Shown piece by piece: positions 17,091 through 25,577 of a DNA stretch of 46,217 nt; within the stretch, counting starts at the first letter, position 1, and every line of letters starts with the position of its first letter. Made by a program: the position numbers and the translations under genes. Below the pieces are notes generated by a model that was not told where the DNA came from, did no database searches, and saw nothing but the letters and a program-made list of their open reading frames with translations. This DNA comes from Bdellovibrio sp. Its GTDB lineage: Bacteria > Bdellovibrionota > Bacteriovoracia > Bacteriovoracales > Bacteriovoracaceae. The stretch is taken from NCBI GenBank assembly GCA_022729855.1, contig DZBG01000008.1, positions 1 to 46,217 of the forward strand, written 5' to 3'.

Positions 17091-17318
17091 TTATAAATCA
17101 AGGCGACTATTTTGCGTTTCGTCGTCAACAATAGTCTTGGCCAAATCCACCCAAATGCTAGCAATTTGGGAATTCACTAGTTTCACAAATGTAAATGAAA
17201 TGGTACTAACTACTAACAGAAGAAGAATGAATTCGATAAGAGATTGGCCACACTCATTGAGCACGGCTTTTGCCTTATTTAACTTTATCTTAATGCGTGT
17301 TACGATACGTCCAATCAT
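17091..17318 (-). CDS. TadE/Flp pilin-like small membrane protein
   Basis: 75 residues. A basic N-terminal leader ends at Gly24, followed by QSLIEF, giving Glu at +5 relative to a predicted prepilin peptidase site, and then a 20-residue hydrophobic helix. This is the class III signal layout of Flp and TadE-type pseudopilins. There is no other Tad or type IV pilus gene in the window. An alternative start is GTG at residue 19, which would shorten the leader. It ends 16 bp before the ppc start and may be transcribed with it. Its start is only 11 bp from the divergent TlpA start, so the two promoters must overlap the opposite genes. It could be a chance orphan, but the motif is specific. Confidence 0.65.
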   Translation of the reverse strand: MIGRIVTRIKIKLNKAKAVLNECGQSLIEFILLLLVVSTISFTFVKLVNSQIASIWVDLAKTIVDDETQNSRLDL

Positions 17319-17329
17319 TTGGGGTACTC

Positions 17330-17881
17330 ATGAAAAAGTTTTTACCTATTACACTCTTTATTATGGCCTTCTTCGGGTTTCTTGCCACACAAATCGTCTG
17401 GGACACTTTTCACCTAGGTGCTGAACAAGTCCAAGTGGAGAAGGAAAAATATGCTCTTTACGAGAATGTTTTCCAAGAGTTATCAGTCAATACAAGCAAA
17501 GGTACTACTTACGTTCTAAAGGACATTAAAACACCAATTGTGTTGGTTAATTTTTGGGCCAGCTGGTGCGTTCCCTGCCTCAAAGAATTCCCATCTTTGG
17601 TGAAATTCAAGGAAAAGTACAAAGGTCAGGTCACTGTTATTGGTATCAACGGTGACGAAGATGAGGCAGATATTGCTGTTAAAAAAATGGAAGCTAAGTA
17701 CAAACTCAATTTCGAATCCGTACTTGATCCCGCGAGTGTGGTATCAAATAAATTCATGATTAATACCTATCCTGTCTCAATTCTTTACTACAAAGGTAAA
17801 GTTATCTACGTGAACAAAAAACTTCATAACTTCATGGATCAGGACTTTTTGACCATGGTTGATAAGCAAATCAGTCTCTAG
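17330..17881 (+). CDS. TlpA/ResA-like periplasmic thioredoxin
   Basis: 183 residues from the ATG at 17330. A frame extension to a GTG 33 bp upstream exists, but the downstream ATG gives a normal signal anchor (hydrophobic residues 4-23). The thioredoxin fold has the active-site CxxC as Cys80 and Cys83 in NFWASWCVPCLKEFP, followed by VIGINGDED and a cis-Pro strand (NTYPVSILYYKGK). It is likely membrane-anchored and keeps periplasmic thiols reduced, for example in cytochrome c maturation. A secreted protein of unknown function follows 49 bp later on the same strand. Confidence 0.92.
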   Translation: MKKFLPITLFIMAFFGFLATQIVWDTFHLGAEQVQVEKEKYALYENVFQELSVNTSKGTTYVLKDIKTPIVLVNFWASWCVPCLKEFPSLVKFKEKYKGQVTVIGINGDEDEADIAVKKMEAKYKLNFESVLDPASVVSNKFMINTYPVSILYYKGKVIYVNKKLHNFMDQDFLTMVDKQISL

Positions 17882-17930
17882 TTAAATAACCACATATCTA
17901 TTATTAGAAATTTTTGCATAAGGAGTATGC

Positions 17931-18446
17931 ATGAAGTGGTTTATTTGCCTAGGATTGGCGCTGTTATCTTTTTCTGTTTTTGCTAAAGAACAATTACTCA
18001 CAACTATCACTAGTGATGTGGATAAAGAAGTTAGTTACCTCTCTGTTGATATTGACGATGTCTCAAAAGAAATCACAAAAATGATTCTTAAAACGAAAAA
18101 TTCGTCAGGTGTTGAAACTGGTAGTCGCGAGTTTGATTACGATGAAGTCATGAGCAAAGGTGTGGTTCTCTTGAATAAGGAAGGCCGTGATGTGGTTTCT
18201 CTAAAACCAGCTGATAAAGCTTTTAACTTTTTCAACGCTGGAACAATGAGAGTGATCTATCTTTACAGTGGGATTAATAATTCAACTCGTGAAGTGAAAA
18301 TCAATCTTGTTCCTCTGGCCGATGGTGGGAGCTATCACTTAACGACAGAGAATGGAACAAAGACGAACCAGATGTTCGTCAAAGCTAATAAAGCTCTTGG
18401 ACGTGTGATTGGAATTAAAGAAATCCAATTTTCTTTTAAAAACTAA
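17931..18446 (+). CDS. Small secreted protein, unknown function
   Basis: 171 residues with a clear signal peptide (hydrophobic residues 3-17, cleavage near VFAK). The mature part is polar and beta-rich with no cysteine, so it is not an obvious substrate of the neighbouring thioredoxin. A strong ribosome site (AAGGAG) precedes the ATG. Its stop TAA overlaps the stop of the convergent hutI gene by four bases (CTAA). I recognise no family. Confidence 0.8.
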   Translation: MKWFICLGLALLSFSVFAKEQLLTTITSDVDKEVSYLSVDIDDVSKEITKMILKTKNSSGVETGSREFDYDEVMSKGVVLLNKEGRDVVSLKPADKAFNFFNAGTMRVIYLYSGINNSTREVKINLVPLADGGSYHLTTENGTKTNQMFVKANKALGRVIGIKEIQFSFKN

Positions 18447-19654
18447 ATTTTGACTGATAGGTTTCGGCCCCATGAATAAAAAATTTCTTCATGGGTGCTG
18501 GCCTTAAAAACGCTAAGGCGCGGTCTATGTCCAGCAATGATCGCCCCTTGTTCATAAAGACCAAGAGCGTGAGCCGCATTTAACGTAATCCCGGCCCAGA
18601 TTTCTACGGGTGTAAGTCCTAAATTTTTTGCACTAATCGACGTTAATAAAATCAAATTATCACAGTGACATGATCCCGGATTATAGTCTGAGGCAATGGC
18701 CAGTTTTACTCCGGCATCAATCATATTACGGGCCGGTGCCAAAGGTTTTCCTAAAAATAAAGCAGTTCCAGGAAGAATTGTGGCCACTGTAGGTGAAGCA
18801 GCGAGGGCGCGAATCCCGGCATCTGAAACTTGAAGAAGATGATCGGCACTAAGAGCAGAAAATTCTGCGGCGATAGCTGCCCCGTTATTATCATTCATCT
18901 CATCCGCATGCATTTTAACTTTTAGGCCTAAGCCTTGGGCCTTAGTGAAAAGCTTACGAGTATCCTCATCTGTAAAATAATTTTTCTCATGAAAGATATC
19001 CACAATATCAATGAGATCCTCTGATTGAAGTTTCTCCATTAGGGGAATAACTAACTCATCAATAAACTGCTGTGATGATAAAAATGACTTGGGAACTGCA
19101 TGGGCCGCCATGTATGTGCGAACAATTTTAATTCTAGGCTGAAAGTGTTCTTTTAATTTATTGATCGCTTTTGAAATTTTGTATTCAGCTTCAAAATTTA
19201 AACCATAGCCACTTTTAATTTCAATCGTACCTACACCGTATGAGTTAATTCTCTCAATACGAGCACAAGCCGTTTTAAATAATTCCTCTTCTGAGAGATG
19301 AGCTGTTTTATCAGCTGTATGAAGGATTCCCCCACCTGCAGTAGCTATTTCTTCATAGGTTGCACCCTTAAGGCGCAAACCGTATTCAAAACTTCTATTT
19401 CCACCAAAAACTAAGTGAGTATGTGAATCAACAATTTCAGGAGTGACAATATGACCTGATAAATTGGTGGTAGGAATTTTTTTATAATCTTCGGGAAGAT
19501 CTTCTGTTTTTCCTACCCAGTGTATAAGCTCATCATCAACAACAATGGATGCATTCTCAATGAGTGAGAGATCAGAATCAACTAGCTTTCTTCCATCTTT
19601 GGCGTGGGCACCAGAGAGAGTGAGAAGCTGAGAAATATTTGAATAGACCTTCAT
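18443..19654 (-). CDS. hutI: Imidazolonepropionase
   Basis: Third step of histidine degradation: hydrolyses 4-imidazolone-5-propanoate to N-formimino-L-glutamate. It is an amidohydrolase with the metal-binding HTH pair His78 and His80 in DSHTHLVFGG, GTIEIKSGYGL near residue 158, KMHADEM near 247 and IASDYNPGSCH near 320, all characteristic of HutI. The 403-residue length is typical. It starts 15 bp after hutU and is the last gene of the hut group. No hutG or hutF is found in the window, so the downstream step to glutamate must be encoded elsewhere. Confidence 0.97.
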   Translation of the reverse strand: MKVYSNISQLLTLSGAHAKDGRKLVDSDLSLIENASIVVDDELIHWVGKTEDLPEDYKKIPTTNLSGHIVTPEIVDSHTHLVFGGNRSFEYGLRLKGATYEEIATAGGGILHTADKTAHLSEEELFKTACARIERINSYGVGTIEIKSGYGLNFEAEYKISKAINKLKEHFQPRIKIVRTYMAAHAVPKSFLSSQQFIDELVIPLMEKLQSEDLIDIVDIFHEKNYFTDEDTRKLFTKAQGLGLKVKMHADEMNDNNGAAIAAEFSALSADHLLQVSDAGIRALAASPTVATILPGTALFLGKPLAPARNMIDAGVKLAIASDYNPGSCHCDNLILLTSISAKNLGLTPVEIWAGITLNAAHALGLYEQGAIIAGHRPRLSVFKASTHEEIFYSWGRNLSVKI

Positions 19655-19669
19655 CGAGAGCTCTTTTAT

Positions 19670-21328
19670 TTAAAGTGATGGAAACTTAATTTTAGTCTCA
19701 GGGCTTTTCGCAATATTTAAAGCAATATCGTATCCAGCATCAGCGTGACGAACAATTCCCATTCCTGAATCTGAATTCAGAACACGTGATAAACGAATAT
19801 CCATTTCAGGAGTTCCATCGCACACAATGACCATCCCAGAATGCTGAGAATAACCCATTCCAACTCCACCACCATGGTGAAGTGAAATCCAGCTCGCCCC
19901 ATTATTAATATTGATCATGGCATTGAGAAGTGGCCAGTCAGAGACGGCATCACTGCCATCTTTCATGCTTTCTGTTTCACGGTTGGGACTTGCTACCGAA
20001 CCACAGTCTAAGTGATCGCGTCCAATCACAATGGGAGCTTTCACTTTTTTCTCACGAACAAGTTGATTAAATAATAACGCCGCTTTTTCACGGTCACCAT
20101 ATTTCAGCCAACAGATTCTTGAAGGAAGACCTTGAAAGGCAATCATCTCTTGAGCTTTGTTAAGCCAATTAATCATAGATTTATTTTCAGGAAATAATTT
20201 TTTAAGCGCTTCATCAGTCACACGAATATCTTCTGGATCTCCAGAAAGGGCCACCCATCTAAAAGGTCCAGAGCCTTCACAAAAGAGAGGGCGAATATAA
20301 GCAGGAACAAATCCAGGGAAATCAAAAGCGTTAGTCACATCCACTTTAAGGGCCCCTGCGCGCAGATTATTTCCGTAATCAAAAACAAATGAGCCACGTT
20401 TTTGAAACTCAAGCATGGCCTTCACATGATCACCCATCGTTAAATATGAGAGTTCTGTGTATTTAACAGGATCAGATTTTTTAAGCTCCATGGCCACTTC
20501 AAAGCTCATGCCTTGAGGAACATAACCATTGAGTGGATCGTGAGCGGAAGTTTGATCAGTCACTAGATCTGGAACAATATTTTTATCTAAAACAAATTTA
20601 AAGAATTCAGAAGCGTTTCCAACGACACCGATTGAGATAGCTTTCCCTTCCGCTTTCGCCTCAAGAGACATCTTAAGTGCCTCTTCAAAGCTATTGGCGA
20701 GTACATCTAAGTATTTTGTTTTCAGACGTTTCTCAATACGAGTGATATCTACATCACAACAAAGACAAACACCTTCGGCCATTTTTACAGCAAGAGGCTG
20801 AGCTCCGCCCATTCCACCAATACCACCAGTTAAAACGAGTTTACCTTTAAGCGTAGAACCAGCACCCCAGTGTTTGCGTGCAGCACTCATAAATGTTTCA
20901 TAAGTTCCTTGGATAATTCCTTGAGAACCAATATAGATCCATGATCCCGCAGTCATCTGCCCGTACATCATCAGGCCTTCATCTTTTAATTTATTAAAAT
21001 GATTCCAGTTGGCCCAATGAGGAACTAGATTTGAGTTGGCAATAAGAACACGTGGGCCTTGAGGATTTGAAGGAAAAACTGCAACGGGTTTTCCTGATTG
21101 AACAATCATCGTCTCATCATTTTCTAAATTTTGAAGAGTATGAATAAGATCAGCGAGTGCTTTATGATTTCTTGCCGCTTGGCCATTACCGCCGTAAACC
21201 ACAAGATTATCACGGTCTTCAGCAACATCTGGGTGCAGGTTATTTAAAAGGCAGCGAAGAGCGGCTTCTTGATGCCAGCCTTTACAAGTTAATTTATCAC
21301 CAGTTGGTGGAAGAGGGATTTGAGTCAT
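19670..21328 (-). CDS. hutU: Urocanate hydratase
   Basis: Second step of histidine degradation: converts urocanate to imidazolone propionate using tightly bound NAD+ as a cofactor. The protein is 552 residues, as usual. NAD-binding [11 protein letters not shown] near residue 48, [11 protein letters not shown] near 167 and the signature [16 protein letters not shown] near 438 are present. A strong ribosome site (AAGGAGCTC) lies in front of the ATG; the stop codon of the upstream ATPase gene runs into this ribosome site. Between it and hutH, which would normally be directly upstream in the operon, sit the AAA ATPase and the divergent membrane gene. Confidence 0.98.
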   Translation of the reverse strand: MTQIPLPPTGDKLTCKGWHQEAALRCLLNNLHPDVAEDRDNLVVYGGNGQAARNHKALADLIHTLQNLENDETMIVQSGKPVAVFPSNPQGPRVLIANSNLVPHWANWNHFNKLKDEGLMMYGQMTAGSWIYIGSQGIIQGTYETFMSAARKHWGAGSTLKGKLVLTGGIGGMGGAQPLAVKMAEGVCLCCDVDITRIEKRLKTKYLDVLANSFEEALKMSLEAKAEGKAISIGVVGNASEFFKFVLDKNIVPDLVTDQTSAHDPLNGYVPQGMSFEVAMELKKSDPVKYTELSYLTMGDHVKAMLEFQKRGSFVFDYGNNLRAGALKVDVTNAFDFPGFVPAYIRPLFCEGSGPFRWVALSGDPEDIRVTDEALKKLFPENKSMINWLNKAQEMIAFQGLPSRICWLKYGDREKAALLFNQLVREKKVKAPIVIGRDHLDCGSVASPNRETESMKDGSDAVSDWPLLNAMININNGASWISLHHGGGVGMGYSQHSGMVIVCDGTPEMDIRLSRVLNSDSGMGIVRHADAGYDIALNIAKSPETKIKFPSL

Positions 21329-21338
21329 AATGAGCTCC

Positions 21339-22520
21339 TTAAAATAATTCTCTCGGCTTCTCTGAAGATTTTCTATTTATATACTGATCTATTAGAGGAA
21401 TAGTGTAGTCATAACCTGATGCTTTTTTTAGTAAAAGACCCTTTTGCACTAATCTGAATATTGCTTGTCTTATTGCAACCTGGCTTTTAGCATCTTCTGG
21501 ATTTTTTTCATTATATTTTTGAAGTAAATCTTTAGGCAGAAATGGTTTTTCTAATTCTAATGTGATTTCGAAATATTTTCTATCAGATTCACTTAAGGTT
21601 TCAAATCTTGAGTCATAAAATTTAGTGTCAAGTTCTTTAATAATTTTGCTTTGGCATGCTTCAAGGTCCAGCAATGTAAATTCTGTTTTCTTGCTTTGAA
21701 TATGAATGTATTCATCAATTAGACGTGATGAAATGTATTGAATAAAGTAGGGGTACCCAGAGCTTAGTTCTGCAATTTTGCTAATTAAGTCATTTGAAAA
21801 AGTTAAATTACTTGTTGAACTTTCAAGAGTTTTAGCAATTAATTCTTCGGCTTCTTGTAAATTTAAATGATCAAGCTTTTCATAAAAACCAAAAGCTCTT
21901 TCTATGTTTGGTTTAGATTCTTGGAGGGATGGAAGCAGTGTTGGTAATCCTGCAAACGCAAAAAAAAATGGCAGTCCATGTGCCTGAATATTTTGAACTA
22001 AGCTAAGCAGGGTAGATCTTGGATATTCTTCAATTGCCTTATTATCAACAATGAATTGAGCCTCATCAAAACCTATCATTAATCCTTTAAAACCTTTGTT
22101 TTGAATTTCTTTTATACAAAATTCAATCACTTTAGTTGCTTTGGTTTCAATTGAGCCTATTGTCTCCCTTATAATTTGGTAAAATATTTCATTATAATTT
22201 TGTTCTCTGCTTACTTTTTCTTGCATAACAATTTGAAGGTTTTCTAAAATAAAAGTAAGAAGATCTTTTGTTCTTCGGCCCTTATTTTCAAAAACGATAA
22301 CGACTAATGATATCCATTGATTATTCTCAAGGTCTGTTTTTAGCTTGTTGAGTAAAACGCTTTTACCTACGCCACGTAAGCCAGTAACAATATAGTTCTT
22401 TTTTCTAAAATCTTCATCTACGGTACTGATACGTTTAATGTTATCCAGTTCAGTACTTCTTCCTGCTATATAAGGGGGGATACGACCTGAATCATCTGCT
22501 ATAAATGGATTGATGTGCAT
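21339..22520 (-). CDS. AAA/archaeal-type ATPase with C-terminal winged-helix-like region
   Basis: 393 residues. Walker A is GLRGVGKS at 47-54; Walker B ends with Asp152-Glu153 in GFDEAQ. A sensor-type strand ([10 protein letters not shown]) follows at about 190, and the GYPYFIQ segment at about 257 is typical of ORC/Cdc6-like, STAND-like and archaeal ATPases. Residues about 305-390 look like a winged-helix region ending [17 protein letters not shown]. It resembles the AAA proteins often annotated simply as 'ATP-binding protein' (opening PPxLAGRxxEL). The gene is visibly AT-richer than the adjoining hut genes. It lies 10 bp before hutU and reads in its direction, so it probably now drives hutU-hutI from its own promoter. 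The function is unknown; a role in a defence or stress module is inference. Confidence 0.85.
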   Translation of the reverse strand: MHINPFIADDSGRIPPYIAGRSTELDNIKRISTVDEDFRKKNYIVTGLRGVGKSVLLNKLKTDLENNQWISLVVIVFENKGRRTKDLLTFILENLQIVMQEKVSREQNYNEIFYQIIRETIGSIETKATKVIEFCIKEIQNKGFKGLMIGFDEAQFIVDNKAIEEYPRSTLLSLVQNIQAHGLPFFFAFAGLPTLLPSLQESKPNIERAFGFYEKLDHLNLQEAEELIAKTLESSTSNLTFSNDLISKIAELSSGYPYFIQYISSRLIDEYIHIQSKKTEFTLLDLEACQSKIIKELDTKFYDSRFETLSESDRKYFEITLELEKPFLPKDLLQKYNEKNPEDAKSQVAIRQAIFRLVQKGLLLKKASGYDYTIPLIDQYINRKSSEKPRELF

Positions 22521-22556
22521 GCAATTCCTCTGTTTTCGATGGGTTATAGGAGAAAG

Positions 22557-22701
22557 GTTACCGTTATATGATAACGCTTCGTAACGTTACTGTCAATTGG
22601 TAACGTTACTTTTTGTTACTGTAATACGGTAACGTTACGAAGGGTTACTAATATTTAGTAACGTTAGAAGGGGTTACTAATATTCAGTAACGTACTGGAA
22701 A
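22557..22701. repeat. Five 29-bp iterons, each a GTTAC-N9-GTAAC dyad
   Basis: Dyads of 19 bp start at 22557, 22586, 22615, 22644 and 22673, an exact 29-bp period. The arms are GTTAC and GTAAC (the first unit has ATAAC). The 9-bp centres vary but are mostly AT-rich. After each dyad most units add another GTTA and about five variable bases. The array fills the intergenic region between the divergent ATPase and membrane genes and overlaps a near-consensus promoter. Operators of this kind suggest cooperative binding of a dimeric protein along the helix. The absence of unrelated spacers and the short dyads exclude CRISPR. Confidence 0.9.
22568..22596 (-). promoter_or_regulatory. Sigma-70-type promoter for the AAA ATPase gene
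   Basis: On the minus strand a perfect TTGACA (22591-22596) is followed by a 17-bp spacer and TATCAT (22568-22573). The -35 box lies in the centre of iteron 2 and the -10 box in iteron 1, so a protein bound to these dyads would block polymerase. Transcription should begin near 22561, about 40 bases before the ATG at 22520, which has the ribosome site AGAGGAA. Confidence 0.75.
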
Positions 22702-22740
22702 TACAGTCAAGAAAAAGTGAAAGATTGCCGAAAGAAGAGA

Positions 22741-23373
22741 ATGAACTGTACAGAAACGCTAATTATATACCACCTCCGTGAAGTTTCATTATTATTAATG
22801 ATTATAATTGCAGGATTACTGGGGGGGATTGCCAGAAATCTTTTTGAAAACAAAAAGCCGCTAGAGCCCTTAAACATAGTTCTTGGCTTGGTTGCAACCT
22901 TAATAACCCCCTTGTTTCTCAAAACTATTTCAAGCGACTTACTTAAAACTTACTTAAATTATGGTGTGGATTTTGTCTCGAATGAAGCATTTTTAATATT
23001 TTCAATTATGATTTTATCATCGTTCTTTGCGCAAAATTTCATTCAATCTGTTAGAGATAAAGTGCTTAGGGATGATATTAAAAATCTTGAAGACAAAGTA
23101 GATGAAAACTCTGATCAGTTTTTGAAAAAAAGTTACCTAGACTTGAATGAAAATTCAAAACAACTACTCAAAAATATTATTTTAACCAAAAAGAACTCTT
23201 CTTTTACAAAAGAGGAATTGGATGAAGTTAGTTCTTTAGTAGGAGAAGAGTTTAACCTCTCCTATCAAGAACTGTTGGAAACAGGAATTTTAAAAAAGAA
23301 TCAAAACAAGTATCAAATTTCACAATTTAGTGAAATAAGTGAATTAGATAAAGTATTTGGCCCAAATTATTAG
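22741..23373 (+). CDS. Three-TM membrane protein with winged-helix-like tail (YEATS-associated-helix-like)
   Basis: 210 residues from the ATG at 22741, which has a purine-rich site AAGAAGAGA before it; a GTG at 22717 would add 8 residues. Hydrophobic segments lie at about 16-32, 46-62 and 84-98. The motifs AGLLGGIARN, GLVATLITPLFLKTISS and FFAQNFIQSVRDKVL recall, from memory, proteins annotated as YEATS-associated helix-containing, placed by comparative genomics in predicted conflict systems. Residues about 100-130 are a coiled coil, and 139-200 look like a small winged helix. It is divergent from the ATPase across the iteron array, and its stop overlaps the hutH stop by four bases (TTAG). 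The family link needs a profile search. Confidence 0.75.
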   Translation: MNCTETLIIYHLREVSLLLMIIIAGLLGGIARNLFENKKPLEPLNIVLGLVATLITPLFLKTISSDLLKTYLNYGVDFVSNEAFLIFSIMILSSFFAQNFIQSVRDKVLRDDIKNLEDKVDENSDQFLKKSYLDLNENSKQLLKNIILTKKNSSFTKEELDEVSSLVGEEFNLSYQELLETGILKKNQNKYQISQFSEISELDKVFGPNY

Positions 23374-24908
23374 AGTAATTCGCCGAGAATTGATTCAACT
23401 TCATGCAAAATTTCATTTGATTCAACTAAACGCGCGAGATTTTCCATATCTTTATAAAAAATTCTATCTTGATCTATTGGGGCCACATGTTTTCTGACAA
23501 GAGCGTGGACTTTTTCAAGAGCAGGAGAAGTTTTAAGCGGTCTTAAAAACTCAAGGCCTTGAGTATTACAAAGAAGCTCAATCGCTAAACAGTGCTGAAC
23601 ATTTTTAATCACTTCATGAAGCTTGCGTCCAGAGGTCACTCCCATCGACACGTGATCTTCTTTATCAGTAGATGTTGGAATTGAATCTACACTGGCAGGA
23701 TGGCATAGGTATTTATTCTCTGAGGCCAGTGCCGCCATAGTTACGTGAGCAATCATGAGTCCTGAATTCAGTCCTGAATCTTTAACTAAAAATGCCGGAA
23801 GATCTGAGAAATGTGGATTCATCATTTTCTCCACTCTACGTTCTGCAATATTACAAATTTCACTCATGCCCATGGCCAGATAATCCATACTAAGAGCAAG
23901 TGCTTCCCCGTGGAAGTTACCACCTGAGATCACGTCCCCTGTTTCAAAGAAGACAAGTGGATTATCAGTTACTGAGTTAAGCTCAATATTCATCACTTCT
24001 TCAGTATGTTTTAGAGTTTGTCTACAAGCTCCGTGAACTTGCGGAATACAGCGAAGTGAATAGGGGTCCTGAACTTTTCCATCTTCAGGATGAGAATTAA
24101 TAATTTCTGAACCATTAATAATTTTTAAAAGATTTTCTGAAACAGCAAGCTGTCCTGGTTGTGGTTTTAATTGAGCAATTCGAATATCAAAGGCAGAGGC
24201 TGTTCCACGAACAGCATCCAACGTTAAGCAGCTCACAATATCAGCAAGCTTCATTAGGCGCGTACATTCAGTCACGGCAAGTGATCCGAGGGCCAGCATT
24301 ACAGATGTACCATTAATGAGGGCCAAACCATCTTTAGGTCCAAGCTTAGCGGGAGTTTTTTTAATTTGGTGAATGGCAAAATCTGCGCGAACAATTTTTC
24401 CTTGGTATTCAACTTCGCCTTCCCCAATCAGGGCCAAGGCCACATGAGAGAGAGGAGCTAAATCGCCAGAGGCACCCACTGATCCTTTTTCAGGAATAAC
24501 AGGAGTGATGCCATAATTAATAAAATCAAAAAGTAGCTCAATGATACTTGGAGTAACACCAGAGAATCCTTGAATTAAACAATTTGCACGGGCAATCATG
24601 ATGGCACGTGAGACATCACGAGAGAACGGAGCACCAACTCCAGTACAATGAGATCTAATAAGATTATATTGAAGCTGCTCAAGATCCTCATTGGGGATTT
24701 GCATACTAGCAAGGGCACCAAATCCAGTATTGATTCCGTAGACAGCTTTACCTTTTTTAACGATATCAAGAACAGTTTGACGGGCCTTAATCATTCGCTC
24801 CATTGAAGCAGGGGCAATTGAAACTTGAACCTCGCCAACTTTAGCACGTGCAATATGAGTTAATTCATCAATAGTAAGATTGGTTCCAGTGAGTACGTAG
24901 TTTTTCAT
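23370..24908 (-). CDS. hutH: Histidine ammonia-lyase
   Basis: First step of histidine degradation: eliminates ammonia from L-histidine to give urocanate. The Ala146-Ser147-Gly148 triad in GSVGASGDLAPLSH cyclises to the MIO electrophile. YGINTGFG (58-65), GNFHGEAL, and SVDSIPTSTDKEDHVSMG are typical of HAL. The 512-residue length is normal. It begins 6 bp after the rpe stop and is preceded by AGGAT, so it belongs to the long minus-strand operon. The stop overlaps the stop of the convergent membrane gene, and its partner hutU lies beyond the inserted module. Confidence 0.98.
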   Translation of the reverse strand: MKNYVLTGTNLTIDELTHIARAKVGEVQVSIAPASMERMIKARQTVLDIVKKGKAVYGINTGFGALASMQIPNEDLEQLQYNLIRSHCTGVGAPFSRDVSRAIMIARANCLIQGFSGVTPSIIELLFDFINYGITPVIPEKGSVGASGDLAPLSHVALALIGEGEVEYQGKIVRADFAIHQIKKTPAKLGPKDGLALINGTSVMLALGSLAVTECTRLMKLADIVSCLTLDAVRGTASAFDIRIAQLKPQPGQLAVSENLLKIINGSEIINSHPEDGKVQDPYSLRCIPQVHGACRQTLKHTEEVMNIELNSVTDNPLVFFETGDVISGGNFHGEALALSMDYLAMGMSEICNIAERRVEKMMNPHFSDLPAFLVKDSGLNSGLMIAHVTMAALASENKYLCHPASVDSIPTSTDKEDHVSMGVTSGRKLHEVIKNVQHCLAIELLCNTQGLEFLRPLKTSPALEKVHALVRKHVAPIDQDRIFYKDMENLARLVESNEILHEVESILGELL

Positions 24909-24914
24909 AATATC

Positions 24915-25568
24915 CTAGCGAAGAGAGTTAATGCGAGTTGCGTAGTCCATATTCGGAGCACCAAATACATATGATCCTGCTACTAAATTAGTAGCACCAT
25001 TTGAAATAAGGTCTTTAGCGTTTTGATCAGTCACACCACCATCTACTTGAATTTCAAATTTATAATTATTCTTTTTCTTGATTTCGTTGAGTTCTTTCAC
25101 TTTATCTAAAACAGCGGGAATAAATTTTTGTCCACCAAAGCCTGGATTTACACTCATCAGAAGGACGAGATCAATTTTTCCTAGAATATATTCAGGAATC
25201 ACAGAAAGGGGAGTTGATGGATTGAGTGAAATACCAACAGAGGGATAAATTGTTTTTGCGTGCTGAATAAGTCTGTCGTGATGAGTGACGGCTTCCCAAT
25301 GAAAGGTAAAATTATGAAGTCCTACATCTTTAAAACCTTCAACATAAACTTCAGGATTAGTGACCATGAAGTGAGCATCTAGTTTGTGCTTCGTAATTGT
25401 TTTAACTTGATTGAGTACCGGAGCGCCAAAAGTGAGATTGGGGACAAAATGTCCATCCATAATATCAAGATGAAGCCACAAATCATTAATTCCATCTAGG
25501 CGCTTGATATCAGCACCCATTTCTAAAAAATGACATGAAAGAAGACTTGGTGAAATAGTAACTGACAT
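24915..25568 (-). CDS. rpe: Ribulose-phosphate 3-epimerase
   Basis: Interconverts ribulose 5-phosphate and xylulose 5-phosphate in the pentose phosphate pathway. TIM-barrel signatures are present: LHLDIMDGHFVPNLTFG near residue 32, MSVNPGFGGQ near 139 (catalytic region) and VDGGV near 175, with metal-binding His and Asp residues conserved. The length of 217 is typical. It lies 9 bp after fmt and 6 bp before hutH, in the operon running from 29852. Confidence 0.98.
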   Translation of the reverse strand: MSVTISPSLLSCHFLEMGADIKRLDGINDLWLHLDIMDGHFVPNLTFGAPVLNQVKTITKHKLDAHFMVTNPEVYVEGFKDVGLHNFTFHWEAVTHHDRLIQHAKTIYPSVGISLNPSTPLSVIPEYILGKIDLVLLMSVNPGFGGQKFIPAVLDKVKELNEIKKKNNYKFEIQVDGGVTDQNAKDLISNGATNLVAGSYVFGAPNMDYATRINSLR

Positions 25569-25577
25569 ATTTATCCT

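Noticed and set aside
17075-17164. N-terminal extension of PEP carboxylase
   Set aside because: The extra 30 residues overlap the pilin-like gene upstream and have no family likeness; ATG at 17074 has a purine-rich site before it.
22557-22701. CRISPR array
   Set aside because: The period is 29 bp but there are no unrelated spacers; each unit is itself a dyad with variable centres, and no cas genes are present.
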